From a bacterium (lineage in GTDB: Bacteria; Verrucomicrobiota; Verrucomicrobiia; Limisphaerales; UBA8199), in NCBI GenBank assembly GCA_021784555.1, contig JAJYHY010000005.1:1-60961 (forward strand): DNA of 60,961 nucleotides, read 5' to 3'. The position numbers and the translations under genes are program-made. This document shows positions 18,170-27,828 of the stretch, in pieces; the first letter of the stretch is position 1; every line of letters begins with the position of its first letter. The notes beneath the pieces were generated by a model, which saw only the letters and a list, made by a program, of their open reading frames with translations, did no database searches and was not told the DNA's origin.

Positions 18170-18758
18170 GTGCGCAACTTACCGGCAACAGTGAGGCCAA
18201 GTCCACCGGGAATCGGCACGAGTTGGTGGCCGGCTTGGCGGGCGGGAAAAGATGAGGAGGTTTCCGTGGGGCCGACGGCAAATGGGCGCGAGGGAGGTCC
18301 GTGCAACGTGTGCCGGCCAGCGAGGATTAAGTTGCCAACGGGATCGGGTGGAATGCCTTCGGCGCCGGCTCCCGAGGTGAAGCCCAAGCGGATTTGGCCA
18401 GCGGGGGCAAGTCCGGTGGCGGATGGTCGGCGCCAAGCCCTCCCGGACCACGCGGGCCAGCCCTTTTTCGGTGGCCCAGCGGGCCCGGTCATAGAGCCGT
18501 TGCGTCGCCGCCAAGATGCGGGAGGAATCGGGTGAAACAGAAATCGTCTAACGCAGTGAACAACACGAAGAGGGTCTCTATTCGCCTGCGCCTGTTCGTC
18601 GAACCGGTCGCCCAGCACTTGCCAAACGATCTGTCCCATACCCTCGCCGAGGCCAAGGCGGCGAAGAAGCTGGGCTACAGATTTCTCCTGGATTTGCATT
18701 ACGCCAATTCGTCTCTGATAGACGGTGGGCGTGCTTTTGCCTATGCTGCCTCTAACTT
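18170..18758. other. Gene-free stretch
   Basis: About 590 bases upstream of both the GNAT gene and the beta-helix gene. Several frames are open on both strands, but none shows a recognised domain or a good start. One minus-strand frame (QIQEKSVAQLLRRLGLGEGM) is the most protein-like and may be a remnant. Confidence 0.4.
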
Positions 18759-21700
18759 ATGCAGCCCAATGTTGCCTCCATGCGTGTCCCGTCCGACTTC
18801 GACCGGACGCCATCCAGTCCCTGCCGTCTGAACTCGCGCCTGCTGCTCCTCTTGTTGCTGGCACTGACGGGCTTGGCGGCTGTCCCTAACCCCACGCCCG
18901 AAACTCCGGGCCAGACCTTCGAGCCACCAAACCGCCCGGTGGCAGACGGCAGCCCGCTGATCTTTGAGAACTCTCGGGAGGCAGGCCCGGACGAGACTTT
19001 TTTTCTGGTAGGCCAAAGACTGACCACCAACGTTTTCGCCTGGGGCGTTAGCGCCAACGCTTTTGCCGGACAGGCCTGGCGCCCCAGAGTGCAATTCCTC
19101 ACTAACGGTTACCTGGCCGCCACGCTCCCAGAGGCGGCCCACGACGGCCCTTTCCTGGTGTGGGTCAAGAACCAGGCCGGTTGGTCAGTCCCGTTCGTGC
19201 TCAACCAACCAGAACCCTGGTGGTGCGGGCCCGACATCGCTCCTGCCGGCGCCGAGGTCAGGGTTTTCGGACGCAACCTTTCGCGCCGGCCCGACTCCGC
19301 CCGCGCTTTCGTCTATCTTTGCCAAAAGGGCAAGACCGGGATTTGGCCAGACATTGTCAAGCCGGGCAAATACGCCGTTACCTTTCGGCTCCCTACGGAC
19401 CTGTCGCCTGGCAACTACCAGGTTTGGGTTCATGCGGGTGCGGGTGGCAAGTTCGGCTGGGGCGGCCCGGTACCGTTGCGCGTCATTCCCGCTGCTCGCA
19501 GTTCCTGGCCTTCATCCTCCGCTTCGACGGAAAGCGCGCGCGTCAAAGAGCTCAAGGCTGGCGCGACGGCGCAGGAGATTCGCAACGCTATGGAAGACCT
19601 TTCGACGCGGGCCGGCGGAATGGTCCGGTTGGCCCCCGGCACCTTCCAATTCAGCGGCACGCTGCGGATTCCCGCAAAGGTCATGCTCGTCGGTGCCGGC
19701 CGCGAGGAGACCACCCTTCAGCTTTTCCGGGATCCGACGGCCTCCTTCGCCCGGTTGCACAACTCCGGTTGGAACCAGGCCCCGGGCGGCATCCAGACTC
19801 CGGGCGACCGTATGGAGTACGAAATCGATGTCCCAAAGGCTGGACGGTGGACGGTGTGGTTGCGGTATGCAACCGACATGGCGCCCTGGGGCCAAAGTGG
19901 CGTCAGTGGGAATCACGCCTTGTCGGTGGACGGCGGGGCGCCAGTGCCGCTGATGAATCTGCCGAACACCGGCGGTTGGGGCGCGTTCCGATGGTCGAAG
20001 TCTGCCACCCTGAAACTCTCGGCGGGCCGGCATACGTTGACCTGGAGGAACCTCAAGGGCGGGGGGATCTCCCTGGACGCATTCGTCTTTGCGCTCGACC
20101 CGCAATACGTCCCTTCGGACCACCCGTTTCCGGCGAGCGGTTCGGGCGTGCTCGTCCTTCAGGCGGAGGATTGCACACGGTTCATTTCCAAGGCGGGCCG
20201 TCTGCCGGGAGGCGACCATGCGGCGGTGTGGCTCGCCGGAGATGGCGCGGGGTTGCGGGACCTAAGCCTCTTCGGCGACGCGCAGGTCAACATCGGGGTC
20301 GCGATTGCCGCGCCCCAACCCCTTCGCTGGATCACCAACTGCGTTGTCGAGCGCGTTCGCGTAGCCGACTGCGGTGGCAAGCAAGGCGAGAATTGCGGCA
20401 TCTATCTCCGTTACGTGGACCACGCCCAGGTCCTGAGCAACGACCTCTTCGGACGCGCCCCGCTCTTTCTCTCTGGCGCGAGGCAAAGCCAATTCATTGG
20501 CAACCGGCTGGTCTCCGTCACTCGCTTTGGTGGCAACGCCGAGGCTGCCATCCTCGGACGCACCGAACCCATCGAGGAGTGTATCATCGAAAGCAATGTT
20601 GTTGCCTCTCCGTCTGACGCTCAGGCTGGCGGCCCGACCGCGCGGCGCCTGCTCTGGTTCTCAACCGGCCACGGCTCGGTCGTCCACAATTGGATAGCCG
20701 ACAACGGCGTCGAGAAACCCAACGGCCCCGGCGCCGCTGTAGGCGCTGGGCAGGCCCGGTTCGGCGGCGTGGCGGGCACCGACCAGAACGTCGGGGAGAT
20801 GATCCTCTTCGAGGGCAATTATCGCACGGCCTACTTTGGCCCCCTGGCGAGCGCGGGCAACCAGAGCGTCATCCTGCCCAAAACGATCCCGCCCACTCCT
20901 GACAGCCGCCTGGGCAGTGTGCGCCGCCGGGATCTAGCCCACGACTCGGCCGGCCATGAAACCCCGTTTTGGCCGCCGGACTTCGACGACGGCAGCGCCG
21001 AGCCGCCGATCTATGAATACTTCGTGTCCGTCTTCAAGGGCCGCGGACAAGGCCAAACCCGGCGCGTTCTCAAGCGCGAAGGGCAAACCTTGGTCCTCGA
21101 CTATCCGTGGAACGTCGCGCCGGGGCCAGGCTCCGTTGTTGCCGTGGGCACCGGGTTCTACCAGAACCTGATCGTGGGCAACTACACCGCTGACGGCATG
21201 ACCGGCATTCAACTGTGGATTTCCTGCGTGGAGAACGTCGTCGCCAACAACACGATCGCCCGCCAGCGCAAGCCGGGCATCTTCCTTTACGCCAACGGCA
21301 CCACGCTGGCCTCCTCCATGCCGCGCACCTGGAACCGCGGCATCAGCCCGCTCTTCTGGAACGTCTGCGAAGGCAACCGTGTCGAAGACTGCAGCGTCGG
21401 CGCGTTGGTCACCAGCGGAGACGCAAACAACCTACCCGTCGAGTTTCCTCGCGCCCTGGGCAACGTCCTTCGCCACAATTCCTTCATCCGCAGCCGCGCC
21501 CAAGGCGTGCTCCTCACCAGCCGGCCTGCGTCCGTGGGCGTAACAGACACCGCCGCGTCAATCACCGGCACGATTGTCGAATTCAACGTCGTGCGCGACG
21601 CCCAGGTGGCTTACTGCGCCGGCCACAGTTGCGACGCCGTCGTCTTTCGGCGCAACCAAGCCTATTTTTGGTATCCGGTCAATTCTTCCACCGAGGTGCC

Positions 21701-21836
21701 TACGGCCTTCGAACTGGACGCTCAGGGCATGACCGCCGCCATCAGAAACAATTCCATCGAAGGCATCAATGGCGTGTATGATAACGACATCCGCGATCTC
21801 AAAACGCCCGCCGGCTTCAGGCGTCTGCCTCAGTAG
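18759..21836 (+). CDS. Large secreted right-handed beta-helix protein with CBM-like domain
   Basis: A 1025-residue protein with a signal peptide (LNSRLLLLLLLALTGLAAV; the start may be 18759 or 18780). Residues ~45-240 are Ig/IPT-like beta domains (GPDIAPAGAEVRVFGRNLS). At ~265 a beta-helix begins (VRLAPGTFQFSGTLRIPAKV), interrupted near 340-440 by an insert resembling a CBM6/35-type sugar-binding fold (MEYEIDVPKAGRWTVWLRYA, then SAGRHTLTWRNL). The rest of the helix follows with many N-rich turns (ECIIESNVVAS, GNVLRHNSFIRSRAQG). Pectate-lyase-like folds act on polysaccharides outside the cell; no catalytic residues could be fixed. Confidence 0.82.
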   Translation: MQPNVASMRVPSDFDRTPSSPCRLNSRLLLLLLLALTGLAAVPNPTPETPGQTFEPPNRPVADGSPLIFENSREAGPDETFFLVGQRLTTNVFAWGVSANAFAGQAWRPRVQFLTNGYLAATLPEAAHDGPFLVWVKNQAGWSVPFVLNQPEPWWCGPDIAPAGAEVRVFGRNLSRRPDSARAFVYLCQKGKTGIWPDIVKPGKYAVTFRLPTDLSPGNYQVWVHAGAGGKFGWGGPVPLRVIPAARSSWPSSSASTESARVKELKAGATAQEIRNAMEDLSTRAGGMVRLAPGTFQFSGTLRIPAKVMLVGAGREETTLQLFRDPTASFARLHNSGWNQAPGGIQTPGDRMEYEIDVPKAGRWTVWLRYATDMAPWGQSGVSGNHALSVDGGAPVPLMNLPNTGGWGAFRWSKSATLKLSAGRHTLTWRNLKGGGISLDAFVFALDPQYVPSDHPFPASGSGVLVLQAEDCTRFISKAGRLPGGDHAAVWLAGDGAGLRDLSLFGDAQVNIGVAIAAPQPLRWITNCVVERVRVADCGGKQGENCGIYLRYVDHAQVLSNDLFGRAPLFLSGARQSQFIGNRLVSVTRFGGNAEAAILGRTEPIEECIIESNVVASPSDAQAGGPTARRLLWFSTGHGSVVHNWIADNGVEKPNGPGAAVGAGQARFGGVAGTDQNVGEMILFEGNYRTAYFGPLASAGNQSVILPKTIPPTPDSRLGSVRRRDLAHDSAGHETPFWPPDFDDGSAEPPIYEYFVSVFKGRGQGQTRRVLKREGQTLVLDYPWNVAPGPGSVVAVGTGFYQNLIVGNYTADGMTGIQLWISCVENVVANNTIARQRKPGIFLYANGTTLASSMPRTWNRGISPLFWNVCEGNRVEDCSVGALVTSGDANNLPVEFPRALGNVLRHNSFIRSRAQGVLLTSRPASVGVTDTAASITGTIVEFNVVRDAQVAYCAGHSCDAVVFRRNQAYFWYPVNSSTEVPTAFELDAQGMTAAIRNNSIEGINGVYDNDIRDLKTPAGFRRLPQ

Positions 21837-21971
21837 GATGTGCAACGCCCCCGGCGCATCGCCCGACACGCCGGGCCGCGCTGGCGCTTTGTTGCCAAAG
21901 GAGGCTTGCGCCCATGCGCGTCCAGTCAAGCATCCTGGGTTTGATCAAGCTACCGCCGAGGCGCCTGTCAC

Positions 21972-23171
21972 TCACAAAGCGGTACTGTAAAGGTGCGCCA
22001 CATAACCGTTGAATGTGTCGCTGAATGACCCATTGCTCAGAGTCACGGTGCGATGCTCACCGATCACTTCCATCTGATTGTTGGTAAGATTCTGGAAGTG
22101 AAATTCTTTGGTCGTCACGGCGTTCCGCATGCCCACCGCGAAAACATAGGTCGCGCCGTTGCGCTGTTTGGCCATGAAATCAACTTCGCTGGCGCCGGCG
22201 AGATTGGTAATGGTAACCAGGCAGGGGACAGATGGCGTTTTCAGCACCGGGGCGAGGGAATGCACTTCGCGGTTGATCTCGGTGAAGCCGGCCAAGCGGG
22301 CGGCGTTTTCCAGACGGAGCAGAGCACGTTCGTCGAAGGCGGTTACGGAGCTTTTGCCGTGGATGAAGTAGTCGATGCCGGTCGCACCGTGAATGATGGC
22401 CATCCACACTTCGGCTTTGATTTGCGGGACGGTTGCCTCGCGGCCGGTGCCATGGATGTCACCCGTTTCGATGAAGCACCAGACGATGTGGTTGGGTGGG
22501 GCGTACTGATGCAGACGGTCCACGCCAAGCGCCACGCGCCAGGCGTCTCCCGCCACCGCGCGGTCGGAACTCGTCATCGGGTAGATATCGAAAGAGATGA
22601 TGTCGGAGCCGAGAATGTATTGCGGGTAATCGCGCCCAGGCACAATGTGCCCCCCCTGGCCATACCAGGTGGCGTTGTCCCAGCCGATGCCTTGACTTAG
22701 ATTGAGAAGGATCGGCCGCGACGGGTCGTTGCTTTTGAATCGCTGGTAAATTTGCCGGACGGCGGCCGGGGCAATGGGCGGACCGTATCCGCCGCTGCCA
22801 TTGGGCTGGGCGTTGTCCGGTTCGTCATCCAAGAGCCAGCCCACGATGACCGGACGGCCATCGGACAATCGGTTCGTGTAAGCGAGCGCGGTGCTATTCT
22901 GCGCAACGATCGTTTGCATGCCCGCGGCGCGCAGCGTGTCCAACTGATTCGCAGTCGGTCCTTTCCACAGGCCGCTGTAGAGATTGACCCCGGCGGCCAG
23001 CCATTGAGCGGCGTCTTCCGGCCGCTGCAACCATACGCCGATGGGAAAATAATTGTCGTTGGTGGACAGGCCGTTGGCCCACTGCCCATACATCACACCC
23101 GTCACCGCATTGCTCCACATCGCCGCGAGAATGAAACCCGCCCGCCACCTGGCCATGAACGCCATCTTCAT
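21972..23171 (-). CDS. Secreted TIM-barrel glycoside-hydrolase-like protein
   Basis: A 399-residue protein with an N-terminal signal (WRAGFILAAMWSNAVTGV). It reads as a beta/alpha barrel: YFPIGVWLQRPEDAAQWLAA, VIVGWLLDDEPDNAQ, PILLNLSQGIGWDN, GSDIISFDIYPMTS, HIVWCFIETGDIHG and GIDYFIHGKS. The acidic residues in LLDDEP and FIETGD stand at the ends of strands 4 and 7, where clan-A glycosidases carry their acid/base and nucleophile. A C-terminal beta domain follows. The exact GH family is not certain (GH42/GH5-like). It is convergent with the neighbouring beta-helix gene. Confidence 0.7.
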   Translation of the reverse strand: MKMAFMARWRAGFILAAMWSNAVTGVMYGQWANGLSTNDNYFPIGVWLQRPEDAAQWLAAGVNLYSGLWKGPTANQLDTLRAAGMQTIVAQNSTALAYTNRLSDGRPVIVGWLLDDEPDNAQPNGSGGYGPPIAPAAVRQIYQRFKSNDPSRPILLNLSQGIGWDNATWYGQGGHIVPGRDYPQYILGSDIISFDIYPMTSSDRAVAGDAWRVALGVDRLHQYAPPNHIVWCFIETGDIHGTGREATVPQIKAEVWMAIIHGATGIDYFIHGKSSVTAFDERALLRLENAARLAGFTEINREVHSLAPVLKTPSVPCLVTITNLAGASEVDFMAKQRNGATYVFAVGMRNAVTTKEFHFQNLTNNQMEVIGEHRTVTLSNGSFSDTFNGYVAHLYSTAL

Positions 23172-23404
23172 GGCGGAATCTTAGCGAGGCAGGCCAGCTT
23201 GGGCAATAGGCAGGCAGTTGGAATGAAGATCCGGCGGATGCACGTGGCGGGGCGTGCGGAGTGAAATTCACCGGCCACGGCCATCCGCCCCAAACCGGAC
23301 TATGCGGGCGCCCAAACAAGCTGGCCACGGCACCGGACCCGAACATAAAACCGAATGCTCACCCTCCCGGTCAGTAGAATTGGGGGCCGTCGGATTGCTT
23401 CAAA

Positions 23405-25315
23405 TCAACGGACGCTTTCTTGGCTTGATTGGAAGAGATGGCTGCTCTTCGCCGCCTTCTCAAACAACATTTGGCTTAGCCCAAAGGAGAGCGGATAGCG
23501 TGGCCCACTGCCCGGGGTTGCCAAACTCCAATAGCCGACTCGGCCCTTGCGGCGAACAAGACTGACGGAAAAGGTCCAATCCGGCGCTTCGCCGATGAAC
23601 TCATCAGGGCGGGATGCGGCGGAACTCTCATCTCCAGCGTGCGCTTCCGCAGGCGACCAGATTATCACCCCCTCCGAGAGGACGCGACGTACCTCATTCT
23701 CAACCTCGGCGCTGGTTCGCACATTGCCGAATCCTATGGTGTAGTGTTTGTTGCGAACCCAGACCTCGACCGTTTTGGGGAGCCTCGAGGCCGGGACCTG
23801 GAGCAGGCAAATGCCAGTATATCCGATATGTCCGAGATTGGAAATTCCAATCGCGCCCCGGAACAGAACCCTGATTTCCTGGCCCGCCGCATCCCAGGCT
23901 TTAAGGACAACATCATTGCTTGTGGGATGCTCTGGCATGGGAAAGCTGGTCAACTGCATGGAGTTAGTGTTAAGCGAGGGGTCATAGAGCACCCTGGCTC
24001 CAACGTGTCCGACATTGGAACCTGCGGTGACTATGCCTTTGGCAATGACCGGTGCCTCGTCAGGGGGTTCTTCCGATGTCCTTTCGGCCAGCTTGTAACG
24101 AATCTTCACGCAGCCAGGCTCGCTGGCCAGACCAAGAATCTGGAGAATGCCCCTTCCGCCCTCGCGCGTCAGAAACAGGTAGGTATCCGGCTTGCCCGGC
24201 GCCGCTACGATTTGGTGCATCCGGCGCGGCGCCGTGTGGTTGAGATGCCAGTCTTCCACCACGTCACCGGGAGTCACCGTCTCCCAGCCGTTGGTGGGGG
24301 CTGGAGTGAGCACCATATCAAACCCCAACAGCACAGGGACATGGAGGCCCCTCGGAATGGCCATCCCCTGTAGCGCGGTGGCCGGGGCGATCTCGGCGAC
24401 GACATCCATGCCGTTGGTAGCTATCCAGTCGTGGCCGGCGCGAGTCTCCCAAGCTATCGTCGAATGCGTTTCCGCGTGACGCAGGTCGAGGTCCAGCCAG
24501 GACGGCCATGTCGGCTTGCCCGGCACTTGGCCGGGTGGGGCAGGTGGAAAAGCCGGCAGGATGGTGTCCACGGGATACCTGAAAGTCCAGGCTTGCCTCG
24601 TGCGGACCACAGCGCGGTTGAGGCAATCCACAATTGTGAGAGCCATGTGCGGAGCATGGTCGTCGGTAATGACTTCCTTTCCGCCGCGGAGTGGACCCCG
24701 GATCGTGAAGACCGAAAGGACGAGCTGGCCATGGTAAACGATGGCCAGCCGGCGATTGATATTCGTGGCCGAGATCGCCGTAAAGGCTTGTGCTCCCGCC
24801 GGAGTGAATTGCACAACGATCTGGCGCCGCCCATTCGATGAGAACTCCAGGCCCGCCTGGCTCACCGCCGACCCGTCGAGCAACACCTTCCGAGAGACGC
24901 GGATCATTTCGGGAGGGTGGACCTGTCTGCCATGGGGGTAAGGGAGCTTGTCCGCAGCTTCGGACGATTCTGCTGGGAGCACCAGGCGGAATTACAGGGC
25001 CTCGGCATGCTGGTTCGATGTGGCCGGCCCGGACCGGTCCGGTTCCTGCGGGGGACTGAAGCGGTCTTTGGCCAGGTCCGTCGTGTTCTCCATCGGGCTT
25101 CCATCCCTGTTGCTGATCCCAAGGGGGACGGACGAGGGATCAGCCGCCCGGCTTGGGAAGCCGGGCAACAGAAGGAAGCCCAAGCCCAGGAAGGCGGTGG
25201 TTATGGAGGCCGAAAGGCGATACGCCCGAAGAGGACGGTGCCCTATGCCCTGCTCAACGCGGGGGGTCACGGAGAATGACCCGGAGGTGGCCGAAGGAAA
25301 AACTGTGGTCTTCAT
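23405..25315 (-). pseudogene. SecDF-P1-head-like protein gene with an in-frame TAA
   Basis: From ATG 25315 the frame encodes a signal peptide (SASITTAFLGLGFLLLPGFP) and reaches EAL at 24995, a TAA at 24992-24994, and then continues in the same frame FRLVLPAESSEAADKL. LxFRLV is how a SecD P1-type domain starts, and the following part matches it: VSRKVLLDGSAVSQAG, then VQFTPAGAQAFTAISATNIN and RLAIVYHGQLVLS. A CAA-to-TAA change fits best. The remaining ~400 residues are beta-rich and unassigned. If read as two genes, the second would start at GTG 24982 without a signal peptide. It begins one base after the upstream gene's stop. Confidence 0.65.
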
Positions 25316-25316
25316 C

Positions 25317-25847
25317 TCATCTCTGCCAATTTCGACAATATAACCTCTGGTATCGCCGAATGAAATCTTCGTAACTGGCAGGCTCGTCTCGTTTCATGCG
25401 GAGCATCTGCGCGAGCTTTTCGGAGGCCTCGATCATCAGCCGCTTCATTTCCTCGTCGGTGATGCGGCTGTAGCCAGGCTGGCTCAGTACCGGGGAGGGC
25501 TTGCCGGCGTGCAGGTCCTCCAGAATCCCGTTCCGGAATGCAAAGGCGGTGAGCGCATTTGCTTCGTCGCGGAGGGTGAACTCACCTTCAGAAATCCGGG
25601 AGATCTCCGTCAAGTCTCTATCGGACCGCGTGACGTCTTCCTCCGTGGCGACAACCGGACATGCCTTCAGGAAGGCTCTCCTGCCGCACCGCCCCGGCCC
25701 GTACTGGTCGTGCCACACCACGGTGTCGCCCTCAATGGCGTCTATCTGGCGGATGAAGAGCCTGTTGGCGTGGAGGTAGCGACCTCCGACAACCAGGTCG
25801 TTTGGCGTAAGCTTCGCCGTGTTCGGCGGCGGTTTGGGCGTTTCCAT
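25317..25847 (-). CDS. Hypothetical protein, 176 aa
   Basis: A protein with no recognised family. The N-terminal half looks like a small beta-barrel (LVVGGRYLHANRLFIRQIDA, then GDTVVWHDQYGPGRCGRRAF), the middle is acidic, and the C-terminus is helical with ITDEEMKRLMIEASEKLAQM. No signal peptide. Its stop is one base before the start of the SecDF-P1-like gene, so the two form a coupled pair; it may be a cytoplasmic partner. Confidence 0.6.
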   Translation of the reverse strand: METPKPPPNTAKLTPNDLVVGGRYLHANRLFIRQIDAIEGDTVVWHDQYGPGRCGRRAFLKACPVVATEEDVTRSDRDLTEISRISEGEFTLRDEANALTAFAFRNGILEDLHAGKPSPVLSQPGYSRITDEEMKRLMIEASEKLAQMLRMKRDEPASYEDFIRRYQRLYCRNWQR

Positions 25848-25892
25848 GGATAACCGGGTCTAACGCCCGCGCGCGGGGAGGGCAAGGAGATC

Positions 25893-26072
25893 TGCAGCAT
25901 GAAGGTGATGATGCCGTTGATAATCACCATGCTGGCGAAGCCGGCAATGAAGTAAATCCACCCAAACCACTCATGCAGCCGCGCTTCCAGTTTGTCCCAG
26001 CCGTAGAGATAGAGCAGTGCGGCGGTGATCTCGACAAAGAAGAACACCCACTCGATAGCCCATCCCCAGACG
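25893..26072 (-). pseudogene. Cytochrome bd-type oxidase subunit I fragment
   Basis: About 60 codons read YVWGWAIEWVFFFVEI, then LYLYGWDKLEARLHEWFGWI and ASMVIINGIITFML, the sequence of two transmembrane helices of cytochrome ubiquinol oxidase subunit I. The upstream side is cut exactly at the left inverted repeat of the insertion sequence; the downstream side ends near 25893, where family sequence turns into proline/arginine-rich noise. No start codon belongs to it. Confidence 0.62.
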
Positions 26073-26102
26073 TAAGGCGGCGGTAATAAATAAAGGTATC
26101 AA
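26073..26102 (+). repeat. Left terminal inverted repeat of the IS
   Basis: Thirty bases beginning TAAGGCGGCGGTAATAAATA, an exact inverse of 27448-27477. Confidence 0.85.
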
Positions 26103-26204
26103 GTCGGGGTATTCTCGCAAAGGATCTTGGCGACTACAACGTATTGTGTGGCTGGGCCTATCCTGATACAATACGTAGCGGCCTGGAATCCGACACTTTG
26201 CTTA

Positions 26205-27416
26205 CTAACGGCTGCGCTGATGGGGCTCGATCACGTAGTTCCACTCTCCGTGGAACGTGTTGCGCCGCAGGTTCACCTCCTTCATCTCCTGGGCGCTCAC
26301 CTTTCTGCCCGTCGGATACTGGCGGCGATCCAGCCGACAGGTCACGCTCAGTCCTTTGGCGGTCGTGGTCCTAGCAATCAGGTTCACGATGGTCTGGTAG
26401 TCTCGCAACGGTTCGCCTCGCCAGTTAGAGGAAATGAACGAGAAGAGTCGGTGCTCGATCTTATTCCACTTACTGGTGCCCGGCGGAAAGTGGCAGACCG
26501 ACAGGGATAACCCGCTCTCATCGGCAAAACGCTGCAACTCCAATTTCCAAAGTCGCAGACGCCAACCATTGCTGCCTCCGCCATCGGCGGTGATGAGCAG
26601 CGTCTGAGCATGCGGATAGATCGCTCGGCCTTCGTAGCGCCACCAGCCCCCGATCGACGCCACCGCAAAAGCCCCCGTGTCGTGGTCCGTCCCCACGTTC
26701 ACAAATCCGGTGTTCCGTCCGATATCATAGATCCCATACGGATAGGCCCGAGGCACCTCCGGAGCCGCAAAATCGTGCCCTTTGACCCGTGTCGGGTGCT
26801 TGGCCACCTGCCACTGCTGCCCCCCATTGGCGTAGTTGCCCACCAACTCCTTCTTCTTGGTGTCCACCGAAATCACCGGCGCCCCTACCCTCAGCGCCCG
26901 CTTTACCGCATTCTTGATATGCCGAAACTGCGCATCCCGGTCCGGATGGTCCTCCCCTTCCTCCAGCTTACGGTTGCTTTGCAGACTGTAGTCCTGCTCG
27001 TGGAGCAATTGGCCCACCCGGACATAGCTCACGGGGTGACGCCGCCGCGTCAATTCGGCCGCCAGGGTGCGCGTGCTCTTGCAGACCCAGCGCAGCGGCG
27101 ACTCGGGATCGCCACGAGTGCCGCCTTCAATCAACTCATCCAGCGCCGCCGCTAATCCCGGATCCAGGACTTTGAGGTTCTTGCGTCCCGCCCCCGGGCG
27201 CCGGATCCGCTCGGCCAGTGAGGAGTCTCCGGCTTGAATCTCGCCAATCCCCTTGGCGATGGCCTTCCGAGACAGCCCACAGGCCCGGTGGACCAGGGAG
27301 ACCCCGCCATACCCCAACTGCATCGCTTCGTTGGCTGCCGTCAAACGTCTCGTCCGCTCATTTAACAGCGGCCAAATGGCTCGCAACTTCTGCTTCAGCA
27401 TCGCGATAGGACTCAT
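26205..27416 (-). CDS. ISAzo13-type DDE transposase
   Basis: A 403-residue transposase, apparently intact. An N-terminal helix-turn-helix region (LVHRACGLSRKAIAKGIGEI) is followed by the catalytic domain: first aspartate in VISVDTKKKELVGNYANGGQ, second in LLITADGGGSNGWR, and glutamate in FPPGTSKWNKIEHRLFSFI. These are the hallmark segments of the ISAzo13 family. It cuts and joins the element ends. Starts at ATG 27416 or 27401. The intact frame suggests the copy was mobile recently. Confidence 0.92.
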   Translation of the reverse strand: MSPIAMLKQKLRAIWPLLNERTRRLTAANEAMQLGYGGVSLVHRACGLSRKAIAKGIGEIQAGDSSLAERIRRPGAGRKNLKVLDPGLAAALDELIEGGTRGDPESPLRWVCKSTRTLAAELTRRRHPVSYVRVGQLLHEQDYSLQSNRKLEEGEDHPDRDAQFRHIKNAVKRALRVGAPVISVDTKKKELVGNYANGGQQWQVAKHPTRVKGHDFAAPEVPRAYPYGIYDIGRNTGFVNVGTDHDTGAFAVASIGGWWRYEGRAIYPHAQTLLITADGGGSNGWRLRLWKLELQRFADESGLSLSVCHFPPGTSKWNKIEHRLFSFISSNWRGEPLRDYQTIVNLIARTTTAKGLSVTCRLDRRQYPTGRKVSAQEMKEVNLRRNTFHGEWNYVIEPHQRSR

Positions 27417-27447
27417 CCGTGGTCATCCTACCACAACGTATCCAAAG

Positions 27448-27477
27448 TTGATACCTTTATTTATTACCGCCGCCTTA
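27448..27477 (-). repeat. Right terminal inverted repeat of the IS
   Basis: Thirty bases ending TTTATTTATTACCGCCGCCTTA when read on the plus strand (last 22 bases shown in part), the exact inverse of the left end. Confidence 0.85.
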
Positions 27478-27789
27478 GTGTCCGTGACGACCTTCGGTTA
27501 CACGGGTTACCTGGCCAATACCCTGGCGTTTCCGGCGGACGTGTTCCCGAAAGGGGCGGTGGCGTCCGTATGGGGGCTGGCGAGCATGGGATCGGGCTTT
27601 GGCGGGATGTTGTTCATGGGGCTCTCGGGCTGGCTGATCGGTCGCTTTGGCTACACCCCGGTCTTCATTGGCTATGGAATCCTGCCGCTGCTGGCCCTGT
27701 TTTGTGTTCTCTTCCTGATCGGCCCACTGCGCCCGGACGTGAGGTTTCAACGGAACTTCCAACCAATTTTAGGCCCTAAAACCGCATAA
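27478..27789 (+). pseudogene. MFS transporter, C-terminal fragment
   Basis: About 100 codons read TTFGYTGYLANTLAFPADVF, then VWGLASMGSGFGGMLFMGLS and FGYTPVFIGYGILPLLALFC, the last three to four helices of a major facilitator of the hexuronate/sugar-acid (ACS) type. The front of the gene is lost at the IS end; the apparent start lies inside the transposon. The natural stop is kept. Confidence 0.76.
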
Positions 27790-27828
27790 CGCCCCGCCCT
27801 GTAGCCTAGATCATCGAGGCCTGACTTT

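Larger units (their letters stand above)
26073..27477 (-). mobile_element. ISAzo13-family insertion sequence
   Basis: A complete element of ~1.4 kb bounded by 30-base perfect inverted repeats TAAGGCGGCGGTAATAAATA... (26073-26102 and 27448-27477) around one transposase gene. Flanks differ: left is a cytochrome oxidase fragment on the minus strand, right is the end of an MFS gene on the plus strand, and no target duplication is visible. Insertion was therefore followed by deletion or rearrangement. Confidence 0.86.

Noticed and set aside
19160-20617. A 485-codon plus-strand frame
   Set aside because: Lies inside the beta-helix gene in another frame and is arginine-rich noise.
13001-24994. Possible reassignment of TAA/TAG to glutamine
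   Set aside because: Two interrupted genes have TAG or TAA where Gln fits, but many complete genes in the window end with TAA or TAG at the expected family end.
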